A stretch of DNA of 64,000 bases from Amphibalanus amphitrite (Eukaryota; Arthropoda; Thecostraca; Balanomorpha; Balanidae), in contig NW_024881535.1 in assembly GCF_019059575.1 (NCBI RefSeq), positions 1,345,001 through 1,409,000 on the forward strand, in the 5' to 3' direction. Below are positions 23,800 through 35,316 of this stretch, one piece after another. Both the position numbers and the translations under genes were made by a program. Every line of letters begins with the position of its first letter. The stretch's first letter is position 1. Below the pieces are notes generated by a model. The model saw nothing but the letters and a program-made list of their open reading frames with translations. It made no database searches and had not been told where the DNA came from.

Positions 23800-26700
23800 T
23801 ATGAACAGGACAGAAAACGATTCAGTTTATCCACTGAAAGCAACGTGCGGCGTGCCAATACGATTGACACCAATATCCAAAATGACTGAAACGTCTTTGA
23901 GAAAGCGTCATTGAAACAGGCAGTCCAGCCAAGGGTATGTCCAGCCTACTACAGATCAGTTTCCTATGATGGCTGTCGGAACGCGACGCTGTCCCTCCCA
24001 ACACAAAACTGAACGCCACACCAGGGCAAAGTCGCGGTTATCTTAGGTAGATTTTGGTCACCGTAATCATCAGCTGATGCATCGAATCACAACAGCGCTG
24101 CGCCGTCACATAGACGGGAGCTCGGGAACGTCTTTGGGACGGCGGCTGTGCAGTCACGGAGATCACAGCATCAGTGCTGGGTCTAACGCCAACGGATGAT
24201 GGGCAGGAATCGACTTATTCATGCCAGAAGCACAGACGTTGACGATCCCCGACGATCCCTAGGCCGACGACGGGAGAGCGCTGCCGGTCGCGAGGGCGCC
24301 CACGCCACGGCAGACAGGCAAGCAGCTTGTGGTCTTCCCCCATCTCGTAACGGCTCTACTGTGCGAAGATACCCGAAGCGATGTCCACCTGTTCAAGATG
24401 GGGTGTCGCACAGAGGACTCGCACGTGAGAAGCGGCACTTCGCCAACTATCTCGGTACCCTATCCTGCTGGGCTGGTTACCTGTGCCGTATCTGTTCCGC
24501 TTCCGCTGGGCTAAGCAAGGGACCCTGCTCTGCGCTTTCATTGGCCAACTGCTTCGCTTGTTTGATTGCCAGATCCAGGTTCCCCTAACAGCGCTGATCC
24601 GCTGGCATCTGTGCCGGCTCCGCTCCGCTGGTGTCCGCAACCAGTCTGCTCCGCTGGTCCCAGGCGTCACCACCGTCCGCACTAGCAGATGGCCCCGCCT
24701 GCCCGGCTGGTGTCAGTCCCGCCATCGCCTGTTCTCGTCGGGGAAGGGAAGACATACAGAGGGCTTGCTGCAAGGTGGTGGTCAGACCACTCGAGCGGGC
24801 CTGCTCCATGGTGCGCCGACTGCCGGCCTGAGCTGAGGCAAAACACAAGAGGGTGACAGACTGAACTCGAGGGTTGTATGTCAGTCACGCTGCCTGGAAA
24901 ATGCATTAGTTGCTATTCGAATCGTAAAAGAAATAAATGAGGTAAAAACAAAAATATCGTCGCAGACGTCAAAAGAAAAAGGAGAACAATCATGCCCGCG
25001 TCATGCAACGTGCTTTTGAAAGGAAACGCGAATATTGTCAGGAATCGAAAACTAAAAGGCAACCAAACGTAAAACGACAAACATAACGGCCTTCTCGTCA
25101 TTCCCGGCCGGTCAGTGGTTAGCTCGTCCAAGCCAGAAAGTCAGAGGCTGGAAGAGGAGACCGCGACAGCTGGTCTGCTCGTCAGTTCCTGTAAAACGTG
25201 GGAGGTTATCGTAACCCGAATCGGTGGTACCGCGACAGATACTTGGCTACCTGATCGCGTTCGAGCAACCTTCGGAATGAGCTTAAGTGATAACTGTACT
25301 CATCATCCATGATCCAACTGCCATGTGCTTAGAGCTCGCGCAACGCGTAATCATTTGATCTTTTAGAAATAGTGATTACCTACAGCATACTGAAACGCGT
25401 TAGTCTCTTTGTTCGCCGAATAGAAACGGAGCGTTATTTAAACGAATACAGAAAACAAGGACTCGCGTTAAAAATCTAGACTAGCTAGATGACGCGTCGA
25501 GCAGGCGTTTGTTCAGCGGTCTTACGTGGCTCGGGAACCGGCTACGTTTGCTGGAACCTCCGCACGGCGGCTGCTGCTCTCGGCTTCTCAGGATCGACAG
25601 GCCCGGACCACCCCGACAGACGACCCGGGCCCCAAACTGTAGCCATTAGCCCTTGAAAGGGATAGGTCCCCAGGCAGGGGTTGGTCGGAACATGGTTGTG
25701 TCCAAGTCCTGATTATCGACTGAGAGAGGAACAAAACCAGAAATTAGATGCTAAAAAGGGAGGATAAGCAAGTCAGATTTATGTACCCATTCCTCCCTCA
25801 AACAGCCCAGCTCTTAAAATATCCAAAAATGTTCAAGAGTCGGGATATTTATCTGGCAGATTTGCATTCACCCAATTTTTATTTCTATTGAAGCCCGTAA
25901 AAAGGGTCCCTTCCAGCAAAACCAAAACGGAGTGGGGATGGGATGGGGCGACTTGAGCTGCCTATTCCCCTAGGAGCTACAGACACCTGCGATTATTTCA
26001 AACGAAATGGCGACCCCCCCCCCCCCCCGACTTATTCAATTTTTTGCCTACGGGGTTGTCTGCAATTTGCCTCAAATTGAAATGCATCCCAATGCCCAGA
26101 AGACAGGACGCACAGGGAGTGGCACAAGGTCACACCCCGCCACCCCTACCGGTTCCACACCAGCGCCAGGGGAGAGCCCTGCACTGCTTTAGAGCGGGCA
26201 GTGGCACCGAGGGGTACAGCGTCACCCTCTGTGCGCCCTCAGGTGCAGCGCCGACACAGGACCGCCGCCGCTGACCGGAACAGTCTGCTCTGCTGCGCAG
26301 GTCTCCGCCACAGCAGCTGCTCCGGGCTCCGCCACCCTCCCCGCCGCCGGCTCGGCTTTCTGCTCTCGGCGGACGCTGACTGCTCTCAGCTCTGCTCCCT
26401 CAGGAGTTGACCGCTCTGCTCTCAGGTGCCACTCTGCTATCTCAGGATAAGGCTGCTCTCTGCTCTGCTCTCTGGCGCAGACCGCTCTCTCAGGAGATGA
26501 CTGCTCTGCTCGCATCTCGGTGGCTCGGGCTCAGTGTCTCGGGATAGCTGGCCGCCACCGGGACCGCAGCCGTGATCAGCTCGCTCAGCTCTCTCCCCCA
26601 CCGCTCGGCTCAGCTCAGGACAGCTCTCTCGCGGCTCACAGGACAGCTCTCAAACGGGCGACAGACGGCAGCGCAGCAGGGCGCGGCTGCCGCGGCCCGT

Positions 26701-27167
26701 CTGCCAGGGAAAAACGGACGGGTTGTCAGCGGGGGAACTCGAACACAACACACACACAAACACGCGCGTACATACGCGATCAAACGGAAGCGGTACTGAC
26801 GGCTTTTATTACCAAGAAGACACTCAGAGATACGCGGCGAAAACGAGCTAGTCAATGGAGCTCGGGTCCAAACGATCAGAAACGAGAGAGAATAAGAACA
26901 GCGCACAACCTCGTTCTGAGAGAATCCATAGCGCGACACGGGGATATACAAAGACAATCGGCGGTGTACAGGAGCCAGCACAGTCTACTTAGCTTCTCGA
27001 TCGATCAAGGGGGTGTCGAGGCGGGCGCGAGCGCGCCCGGCGCCGCGGCCCGTCCCGACGACACGTCTGAAATCAGCGTCAGAGCGACAAGCGGAGGAAA
27101 ACCGCGCGGCTAAAATGTACCCGGCGTGCAGCTACACCTGACCATATGTACACACTAAGCTACTCTG
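23800..27167. other. intergenic DNA between family B element and the SRSF2 3' end
   Basis: Several moderately long frames exist at 24196-24850 and 26200-27110, in GC-rich DNA dominated by CTCTGCTCTC- and GCTCCGCT-like words. None resembles a known protein or shows a convincing ATG and splice context. A poly-C tract lies at about 26016-26029. Treated as non-coding. Confidence 0.3.
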
Positions 27168-27538
27168 TTTATTACGTGTTCTTTTTTTGTATTTGAGAAC
27201 AGGTCCGCCGGCCAGCGCTCTACCCGAGCGCGGCGCGGGGGACCGACAGCCAGTGACATTCCCTCAATGAACAGGTGAACAGTCTGTGAACGTCCCTCCC
27301 GAGTCTGACGGTCGCTTTCGCCGGGGACCGAGCGCCCGCCGGCGCCCCAGGGACGCCCCTGGGACGCCCGGGGCGCTCGGCCCTCGGGGGCGGCCGTCAG
27401 AGGTCGGCGCCGCCAGTACCTAGAGCGGGCGGTCGGCTGCGGCGGCGGGCAGGCCGGCCCGGTACACTCGGCCGCCGCGGCCGCTCGGTGACGGCCACCT
27501 CTTCCACCTTCTCTCCGTCCGGTCAGCCGCCGCACCAG
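27168..27538 (-). other. SRSF2: SRSF2 3' UTR with poly(A) signal
   Basis: This follows the TAA at 27541-27539 on the minus strand. The first minus-strand AATAAA is at 27173-27168 (TTTATT on plus), giving a GC-rich 3' UTR of about 370 nt. The transcript end should lie near 27150. Confidence 0.55.
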
Positions 27539-30500
27539 TTACTCCCTGGGGCACAAACACACACATTAACGTGTCAGACTGGTACGCGTCACATAGGCAG
27601 GGGAGGGAAGGGGCACGGATGAGGATACGATAAGCGTACAAAAATCAGTGTAAGCAGCAAAAGACAATTCGCAGTGTACCAAAAATGCAGCTACAGTCTA
27701 TGACATCTTATGCAGGTCCTATCTAGCCAGCAAATCCATCAGTCCATCCAACGAATCTAACTGCCTTGACCCTTCCCCAGTCCGTTAAGCCACCCCTGTT
27801 TGATGTTTTATCCCTCGTACATTTTACCAATGATTTTATCGCACATGATTCACTGAGCCTACCTGGAGTGGGAGCGGGACCGGGAGCGCGATCCTCCCCG
27901 GGAGCGGGAGCGTGACCGGGAGCGGGAGCCGCCGCGCTGCTCCATCTCGGCGCCGTTGTCCTGGACCGGCTCAGCTCCTCCCTCGTGCTCCTCGGGCGCC
28001 TTCCGGCGGTCCGGGGACTTGCTGTCGCGCGGAGACCTGGCGCGCAGCACCGGCAGAGTCAGTGACTTCAATCTGGTGCGATAGCAAACTTATTCAGATT
28101 GGATGTTACATTAGCAGCTAAATTAGTTACTTAAGTTATTTTGTGGCAACACGCCTTACTCACAAACTCCAAAGGTGTAGCTAAAAGAATATGTTATCAC
28201 AGCCAAGATCTTTTAAAAACAGAAATAAATTTTCCAAACATATTACAAATAAAACCCGATAACATTCATATGGCTCCAAACACGCCTGTACCAAGTACGG
28301 ATCATCAGCCTGATGCTCCCAGTACGACAAAGAACCTACCTGCTGTGGGAGCGCGTGCGGCTGCGGGTGCGACGCTCACGGCTGCGCGAGCGGCTGCGAG
28401 AGCGAGACCGCGAGCGTCGTCCGCGACTGCGGCTGCGCGAGCGGCGGTCCCGGCTGCGCGAGCGGGACCGAGAGCGCGTGCGGCGCCGGCCGCCGCCACC
28501 ACCGCCGCCGCCGCCGCTGCCGGCGTAGCGTCCGCCGTAGCGGCGGTCGGGCGGTGTCATGGGCCGGGCGTAGCGGGCCATCTGGACGCGCAGTTCCCTG
28601 CCGTCGTACATGCGGCCATCCATCGCGTCCATCGCGTCCTCGGCATCCCGCCGGTCGTAGTACCTGGGGAACGGAGCGAGAGAGGGAGGTCAGGAAATGG
28701 TGCAGATTGTGGAAGCTAGAAAAACATGTAGATGTGGAGGACAGGCAGGAGACATGGGCTTGATTAGACTGAATTTACCTGCAGGTATCCAGAAATGAAG
28801 CCATGATTTTACATAACATTGGCCATATTTTTTCCAATCAGTCGTGTGTCACACAACAAACAGCAACCTCAAAAACATTGTGAGAACCAAAAACCATGCA
28901 TAAAGGAATCACAAATAGCAAATAAACCGTTGTTTGGTCTAACTTTGGGCCGTGTGGGTAACTTTGTTCCACGAGGAAAAAAATGGCTAAATTTTAATCA
29001 GCTTAATACCTATGCGCGAGAAATGGCATTTTTGGGCCGTAACCAATGAAGTAGTCAATGATAAACCCAGGGACACAAAAAAATACGTCATCATGTCGAT
29101 TTTGGATTTTCTAGATTTTTTTTTGGTGAAGCTCCTTTTTTTCACCCAATATTAAGGTTTAGGTAGGTCCCTGTACGGGGCTCAGATGCTACCAGCCGAA
29201 TCGACTTTTGCAATTTGCCTGAATAGGACATCATGTGAACTTTGCATTCGACTATTGGTAATTTATTTTCCTCAAACATTTTTTTAAAATTTGGGGGTGG
29301 TCAATGTTTATACATATTTTTTGCCGTTAATTCAATAACTTTGGGCCACCCGCAGGAAGGGTACACCATATGATGAAGACACCATATGACACCATATGAT
29401 GAAGAGGGTCGTCGTGTCGTTCGTTGTGTTCCGTGCCTTTTATTGTGTGTGGTTCGTCGCGTCGTTGGTTGTGCGTAAATGTCCCAGCGGGATACGTAAG
29501 CGACCTACAGTCATGATGGTGTGCATCATCCCGTGACTATGTTTGTACAATGTGCAAGTTTGCTTTTCCTTTTTTAAAAGCCCCTAAGTGGACCAATGTA
29601 TCCATAACGACCGCTAACATTGATACTTTTGGCTTTTCCATTGTTTTATTGATGCATTTATTCATATGGTACAAAGTTATTTTTGTGCGGGTAACATTGT
29701 GCCACTCTTATTTCAAAAAAATAAATTATATGTCATTATCCAAAAAAAATTAAGAGTGACTATAGGTGACCAGCAGGGATGTCACTGCCTTACTGCACAA
29801 TTTCCTGAACATTTAACAAAATAATTTGGAAGTAATATGAAGAAAAGTCAAAAACTGGTACAAAGTCAGGCCAAACAACGGAACACCTGTATTTACTAAA
29901 ATGAAAAAATAAGTCAATATCACAGATGTTCAGTGACATAGCTGTATGACTCAATTGGTCCGCCTCCACTGTTTGACACGCCTTCAGGCGCGCCTTTTTT
30001 CACGTGGAATTTCCACGCCGAGGGATTCCTCACGGAAACGGCCGTTCGGGCATCGTGAGCCGCGAGGAATCCCGCGAAATGGCGAGAAATGCCACTGTCG
30101 CGCCCGTTTTTCAAGATGGCGTCCACCATCACCGTGGGCACAGTTTATTTATGTTTCTTTTTTCCTTTTTGCTTTCATATTTCATCATAGATTTTCCTTT
30201 TATTTATGATTAGAATTATGTTTATGATAAATTCTATAGGCATGTTTTTTTCTTTTTCTTTTTGCTTTCATATTTCATCATAGATTTTCCTTGTATTGAT
30301 GATAACAATTCAGTAGGCGGAACTATGGTCATGAGTACCCAAATATAGGAACGTTCCCATTTTTGGGAACGGAGTTCCCAAATATGGGAACGGGCGTTCC
30401 CATTTATGGGAACGGAAGGTAATTTTTCGGCCGTTCGCCCACTAAAACTCATTAGTGCATCACGTCTCAAAAAAGTGCACGCTAATTTAAGTATCTACTA

Positions 30501-32973
30501 AGTCTCTATAAAATTATCTTTAATCTGACCGTTGCACAAGGAAATTGACCGTCGAATGATATTTTTAATGATTTTTTGAAATGACGGAATGGTGAAAACA
30601 TGGGTTATACTACATTTAACTTGCAATTTTAAGGAAAATGAAGCGTTTTTACATTTTGAGGTTAATTATAATAATTTTCGCCTGGTTATGAAGTTTCATA
30701 CTAGCGACACCAGATGCTGACATATGCAAGCGAACACGCGGACAGTCCGGGGGTAATATTGGTGACATTTGGTGTCGGGGCGCACGACCGCATGGAACGT
30801 CAGTGATTTTACCGAACTACTGTTGTAAACTCAGTTTCAGTGGTTTAAAATTATTCAGCTGTATTATATCATCCCAGATAGACATATTTTATTTGGATGC
30901 TAGCTGTTTAGAGTTGTTTTATAAGGAGCGTCATGTGCGTGGTTTTTGTCTTCCGTGTTTCTAAGCGTGATCGTTTCGGGGGAATTTCTCTTATATAGGT
31001 CGCTCTGTGTGGCTTATTTATAATTTTTATGCTGATTTCGATCATTCCTCGTGCCCATCCTACCAGGCCTTTTGCCACTTACACTCATCAAGAAAGGAAA
31101 AAACTAGATTTTCATTGGGACTAGGTGTTTTGAGGGTGTAACATATTCAGCGTTCCCATTTTTGGATACTTCCTTGTGCTCGTCAACTATCGGTGATAAA
31201 CAGACAGGTGCTTGACATGTCTCCACCCTCGGCGCGAACGGTGGATATAGGTATGGAAGACCTTGTTGAACATCGCTGAGCGTTGTGAATTACGTAATCC
31301 TGCAGAGGGGGGCGTGCCCGCTGCGAGATCGACGGGAATAAAAGCGCAGAAGACCGGGCGAAACATGCGACGGTCTTGCCGGAAAGGTCATCTGATGATT
31401 GTTGCGTTAACAATAATTTGCGGCGTTGGACGTGATGCTTGTTAATGAAAAGAGCCCCTTAAAGGCGTCGGTGAAATCGTTCCCACTTTTGGGTACGCCG
31501 TTCCCATAATAAGGGACGCTTGCAGCGCCAGTGTACGAGAGCGTTCCCAAATTTAGGCTCGCGGCCCGGATGATGGACTGCTTTAGAAATAGGGAAACGA
31601 TTTGAAACTACGATGGGCCTTACAATATCAAACTCTTTCGCAACAATATTGAGACAAATATCAGGTGGTTCACGATCGTTTTATATTTTTTGGACGTCAT
31701 TTAACGGTTCTTTTTCTTGTTTTAAATAATGCCTACATGGCGTTCCCATATTTGGGTTTATCGTTCCCAAACATGGGAACGAAAATGCGTTCCCGAAAAT
31801 GGGTACGCTTGACCATAGTTCCGCCTACTGAATTATGTTTATGATAAATTCTATAGGCATGTCTTTTTCTCTATTTCTTTTTGTTTAGGATTTATAATAT
31901 GCTGCATTTAACCGATTGAGTGGCTTTGCATAGTTTTCACTCTGCTGCGATTTTATTGAAGAAAATAAATGATGTGATTTGACATTCATAAATACAAAAT
32001 ATATATAAACAAGTCAAAATATAAGTATTTCTCAATTAAAAAACATACACACACAGCATGATATGGCAGCACCCATTTTTACATAAGTTCAAGAAAGCCT
32101 ACCCAAACAGTGATGAATATTCCCCAATGGAGAAAACAGCACTGTCCGTCAGAACAAAGGGTTGATATCCACCAACATTACTACCTCAGCTAGAGCAATA
32201 GGTAACCAAGATCTTAAGAGCTTGAAGAGAATGGGTCTAAAAGGCCTCTGACCTCCCAAAGTCCCACCAACAGTAATTGGTAACGGTAACTGTTAACTCC
32301 TTTGTGTCCAGTCCAAAACCTGTCTGATTAAAATTGATATGAAAAATAAAGGCATGAAAATGGAGAAAGTGACAGTAGTTTACAAGGGCAAGCACCCACA
32401 ATTCAAAATTCAACAACTCACAGGATTAAAAACCAGTGCATTGATGAACTTAAGGTAAGAGAACTGACATATCTGATATTCAGGCTTCAGTTTATACAAA
32501 TGGCCAAGCTCCACTCCTCAGGGTGTATTCATTGGTACACTCAATATATACTTAACCTTAGCAAACACTAGCTCCATAAACATCCCTCCATCCATCCTAC
32601 TCGGCACTTATTACCGCAACAGACAATTGGCAACCAAAATGACAGTACAGTGGAATCAATCACATAACTTCAGCTTTGACATTTTTTAAGATTAACATAA
32701 ATTGCAATCATAAGCAAGCGAGACATAGACACGCATAAAACAATGAGGAATACGACTACCCGCGCCACTTCACGTCGACAACACTCACCTCACAAAAGCA
32801 AAGCCTCTGCTCTCCTTATTGTACCTGTCCCTTGGAATGTAAATGTCCCCGATTTCACCATACTTTTCAAACACTCTTCGCATATCTTCTGGCCTGGTGC
32901 GGTATGTGATATTGTCCACTTTCAATGAAACCATACGCTCGATGGCCGGGGGAGGCCGCCCGCCGAAAGACAT
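27539..32973 (-). CDS. SRSF2: SRSF2 / SC35 serine/arginine-rich splicing factor 2
   Basis: Four coding exons: 32973-32789, 28663-28340, 28036-27863 and 27545-27539 (690 nt, about 229 aa; human is 221). Exon 1 starts [21 protein letters not shown] and ends inside RNP1 (RGFAFVR, codon 62 split by the intron). Exon 2 continues [32 protein letters not shown], completing the RRM (about 14-92; RNP2 LKVDNI at 17-22), then a glycine run and an RS domain. Exon 3 adds [16 protein letters not shown] and more RS repeats; exon 4 supplies only Arg-Glu and TAA. An alternative exon 3 acceptor at 28072 is also in frame and would add 12 residues ([12 protein letters not shown]). The protein binds exonic enhancers and recruits the spliceosome in nuclear speckles. 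Intron 1 is about 4.1 kb and holds a 1.5-kb transposable element. Confidence 0.93.
30171..30310. repeat. 93-bp tandem duplication interrupted by a transposable element
   Basis: A 93-bp unit beginning GCTTTCATATTTCATC occurs at 30171-30263. Its second copy begins at 30264, is interrupted at AATT 30307-30310 by the 1.52-kb element, and resumes after the element at 31831 (AATTATGTTTATGATAAATT) to about 31883. The first copy shows the uninterrupted site with a single AATT at 30214-30217. Confidence 0.9.
30311..31830 (+). mobile_element. 1.52-kb non-autonomous DNA transposon with 4-bp TSD, copy 1 (SRSF2 intron 1)
   Basis: The element begins CAGTAGGCGGAACTATGG and ends with its reverse complement. 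It is flanked by direct AATT at 30307-30310 and 31831-31834. The left terminal 110 bp and the right terminal region (about 31478-31810) are packed with imperfect palindromes of the type CGTTCCCA...TGGGAACG, likely protein-binding sites. No long reading frame is present. Element length is 1520 bp, and copy 2 at 47046-48566 is nearly identical. The superfamily is not clear; 4-bp targets occur in several, and the ends match none that I recall. Confidence 0.92.
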
Positions 32974-33200
32974 TTTGTGATTTGTAGCGGAAACCAAGAA
33001 ACGACGGATATATGAATGACACAGAAAGAACTAGACACCAACAAAGATATTTCTGGCCATATAAGATAAGGTGATAAGCCGTAAACACAGGTAAAACCCC
33101 GCTCTAAGCGCACAACCGATAACACCACGCGGCCGGGCAATATGGCGGAGGAAGTGAAAGATTTGCGGCGTCGCTTCCCGCACGATAAGAAACATAACGC
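32974..33200 (-). promoter_or_regulatory. SRSF2: SRSF2 leader and probable core promoter
   Basis: Immediately upstream of the SRSF2 ATG. The plus strand reads AATATGGCGGAGGAAGTG at about 33139-33156, which combines a YY1-like site (AATATGGCGG) with an ETS-like GGAAGT, a pair common in metazoan housekeeping promoters. No TATA box is seen. The transcription start itself cannot be fixed. Confidence 0.35.
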
Positions 33201-33640
33201 CACTAATTTATTTTACAAGAGAATATATTCAAATTTTACTAAATGTTATATTATTCGAAGGACTTGTATATTTCAAATGATAAAATAAATAGAAAAATAA
33301 TTCAACAACTATTTAAAGCAAAAAATATACCAATTTTCATAATAGTTTTGACAGTTATCTTGCAAAATAATTCAGGATTTTCTAATATTAGTATTTGCTA
33401 GCATTGAGCTTATTTTCAATTTCTTTTCCTTTTCCTTACTACGTCAATTTTATAAATCATCTAACCTTATGTTAATTTAAAACAAAATTTCGCAAAACAA
33501 AAGCAGAAAAAAAAAATGGAAAATTCATCTAACCATACTTCTATCGTTCTGGCGCGAAAGTTTTAGAGCCGCCACTTTTAATACTCGATGCAAGACAGAG
33601 CGCTGAGTGCTGAAGACTGAAGAAAGAGAAGAACTAAACT
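33201..33640. other. AT-rich gene-free stretch
   Basis: Very AT-rich sequence upstream of SRSF2 with no frames of interest and no recognised element. Confidence 0.35.
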
Positions 33641-33649
33641 TCTCACTGC

Positions 33650-34110
33650 ACTGTGACGGTCTCAGTCTCAGTCCCGCACAGGACACGGGCCATGGTGGCC
33701 GTTCTTACCAATATCTGGTTGAATTTGGCCTGGTAAACTGCATCCCTGTCTTCAAGATCCTGAAATTTGATGAGGATCCTTTTTATTTTCTTTGGCGGTG
33801 ATAAGACGAGGTTGCCCCTTTCAGATATGTATATGTTGAGTTTTTCTTTGATTAGTTTGAGAGCAGTCTCACAGGTCTCTGCTGGAGACTCATCATGTCT
33901 CCCCTCTGGCGCTCCCTCCCCACCTAGGATCAGTGAAGTTTTCCTGCTGCATTGCTCGGCCTCATCTAAAGCCTATTCCAGTTTGGTTACTTTTTCACTC
34001 AGTTTTTGTTCTCTGCTTGAAGAGCCATGACCTATCTCTTTTCATACCAGCTGTTTCCTTTTCCACTGCCTCTGCTATGAGAGCGCTAACCTGATCCATG
34101 GTCACAACTG
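33650..34110 (-). pseudogene. possible decayed non-LTR retrotransposon ORF1 fragment
   Basis: The minus strand shows frame-broken segments reading LALKLIKEKLNIYISERG and KRILIKFQDLEDRDAVYQAK. Non-LTR ORF1 C-termini often have a VKF....RDAVY.A(R/K) block, and the first segment resembles the region before it. Stops and frame changes interrupt the rest, starting from MDQVSALIAEAVEKE. The match is to a remembered pattern only. Confidence 0.3.
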
Positions 34111-34130
34111 CCATGTTGTCAGCGTCCTAG

Positions 34131-34210
34131 ACCTCCAAAATTTATTTCCTACAGGAAATAAATTTTAGAGGTCTTTTTTGCATAGGCTGTATACAGCCTA
34201 TGCAAAAAAG
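34131..34210. repeat. two abutting palindromes
   Basis: Positions 34131-34172 form a stem with 20-bp arms (one mismatch) around AC. Positions 34173-34210 form a perfect 38-bp palindrome with half-site CTTTTTTGCATAGGCTGTA. The two touch with no base between them. This could mark the end of a mobile element, although no partner end was found nearby. Confidence 0.9.
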
Positions 34211-34984
34211 AAAGACAAACGTGACGCTTAAAGGGAAAAAATTAAAATTTACCCCTTATGGACGAACGTTATGCTAAACACTTTGTTCAGGTTTCTATTA
34301 CATGATAAAATGGATTATTATGCGTCCGTGACCCCACACCAAAAAAATGATAGATGACTACAAGGTTGGTGTACCTAATGTAACTATTTAGGGGAACATC
34401 CCTCTGTCATTAAGTTTTTCGTAGAGGTGATTTTTTATACATTTGAGAGTAATTAAAACGATTTAGATGTATTCATCTGAAGATTACGAATGCACTAATA
34501 GGTACGCAGCCTATGACGTCTTTCAGGCAGGTCATGACCTTGACCTTTAGTCATAGTTTACTTTTACATAGGTAACTTTTTAATAAAATCATAAGCCATT
34601 CTTCGTCACGTCTCGGCAATGTAAACACGATGCCAATGCCCGAAGATATCAAACAATCCTGGTAATTACAGAGCGAGAAACGCAAGCGGCAAGCGTAGTC
34701 TTTCGAAAATTTCTGAGTACGAGCGGCCAGTCGGCCGGCTGGCCGAGGCCGTGCGGATGCTTTTGCGAGGCACACGCGGTAATTTTTGTAGGGTAGCTTC
34801 ATTCCTTCTTCCAAGTATTGGATTATTCCCGATGCATATGGGTGACCCCTTATGCACGTGCCAATTGCAAAACGAAGAGGTGTCACTTTTGCAACAATTG
34901 CATGTCTCGGTAACTGCTGGACCGATCGCGCTGAAGGTTGGTAGGTAGGTAGGCACCCACTAGGCAATGCATTTTCATGTGCCA

Positions 34985-35275
34985 CAATTGGGGTGTTGCT
35001 GCACGTGCGCACGTGCAGGGGTCGATTTCAGTTCTCGAGAACGGTTGGACTGATTGCGCTCAAATTTGGTACACGGTTAGGGACCGGTTAGTAGGGTGCC
35101 GTGCAAAAGTCAGTTGGGACCCAATTTGCACGTGCAGGGTGCCGCTTCCAGATCTCGAGAACGGCTAGGCCGATTGCGCTCAAGTTTAGCACATCCTTAG
35201 GGACCGGTTAGTAGGGTGCAGTGCAAAAGTTAGTTGGAGGTACCCCCTCACAATTTCGCACGTGCAAGGCCCACG
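34985..35275. repeat. tandem repeat of about 120 bp with CACGTGC borders
   Basis: Two good copies and a weaker upstream one (from about 34840) share GCACGTGCAGGG, TCTCGAGAACGG, GATTGCGCTCAA and AGGGACCGGTTAGTAGGGTG in that order. The array leads straight into the foldback structure at 35317. Confidence 0.75.
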
Positions 35276-35316
35276 CTCTCGCTCGCTCCGTTGGTTGCTC
35301 CAAGGGGTCCGTATCG

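Noticed and set aside
26520-27113. 197-codon plus frame downstream of SRSF2
   Set aside because: No recognisable domain, no ATG-context support, and composition follows local CTCTGCTC- and CACACA-type repeats.
28141-28719. 192-codon plus-strand Ala/Arg-rich frame
   Set aside because: It is antisense to the RS-domain exon of SRSF2 and results from its repetitive codons.
31183-31413. 76-codon minus frame conserved in both 1.52-kb elements (also 47919-48149)
   Set aside because: It begins at a TTG, shows no protein features, and is conserved only because the two element copies are nearly identical throughout.
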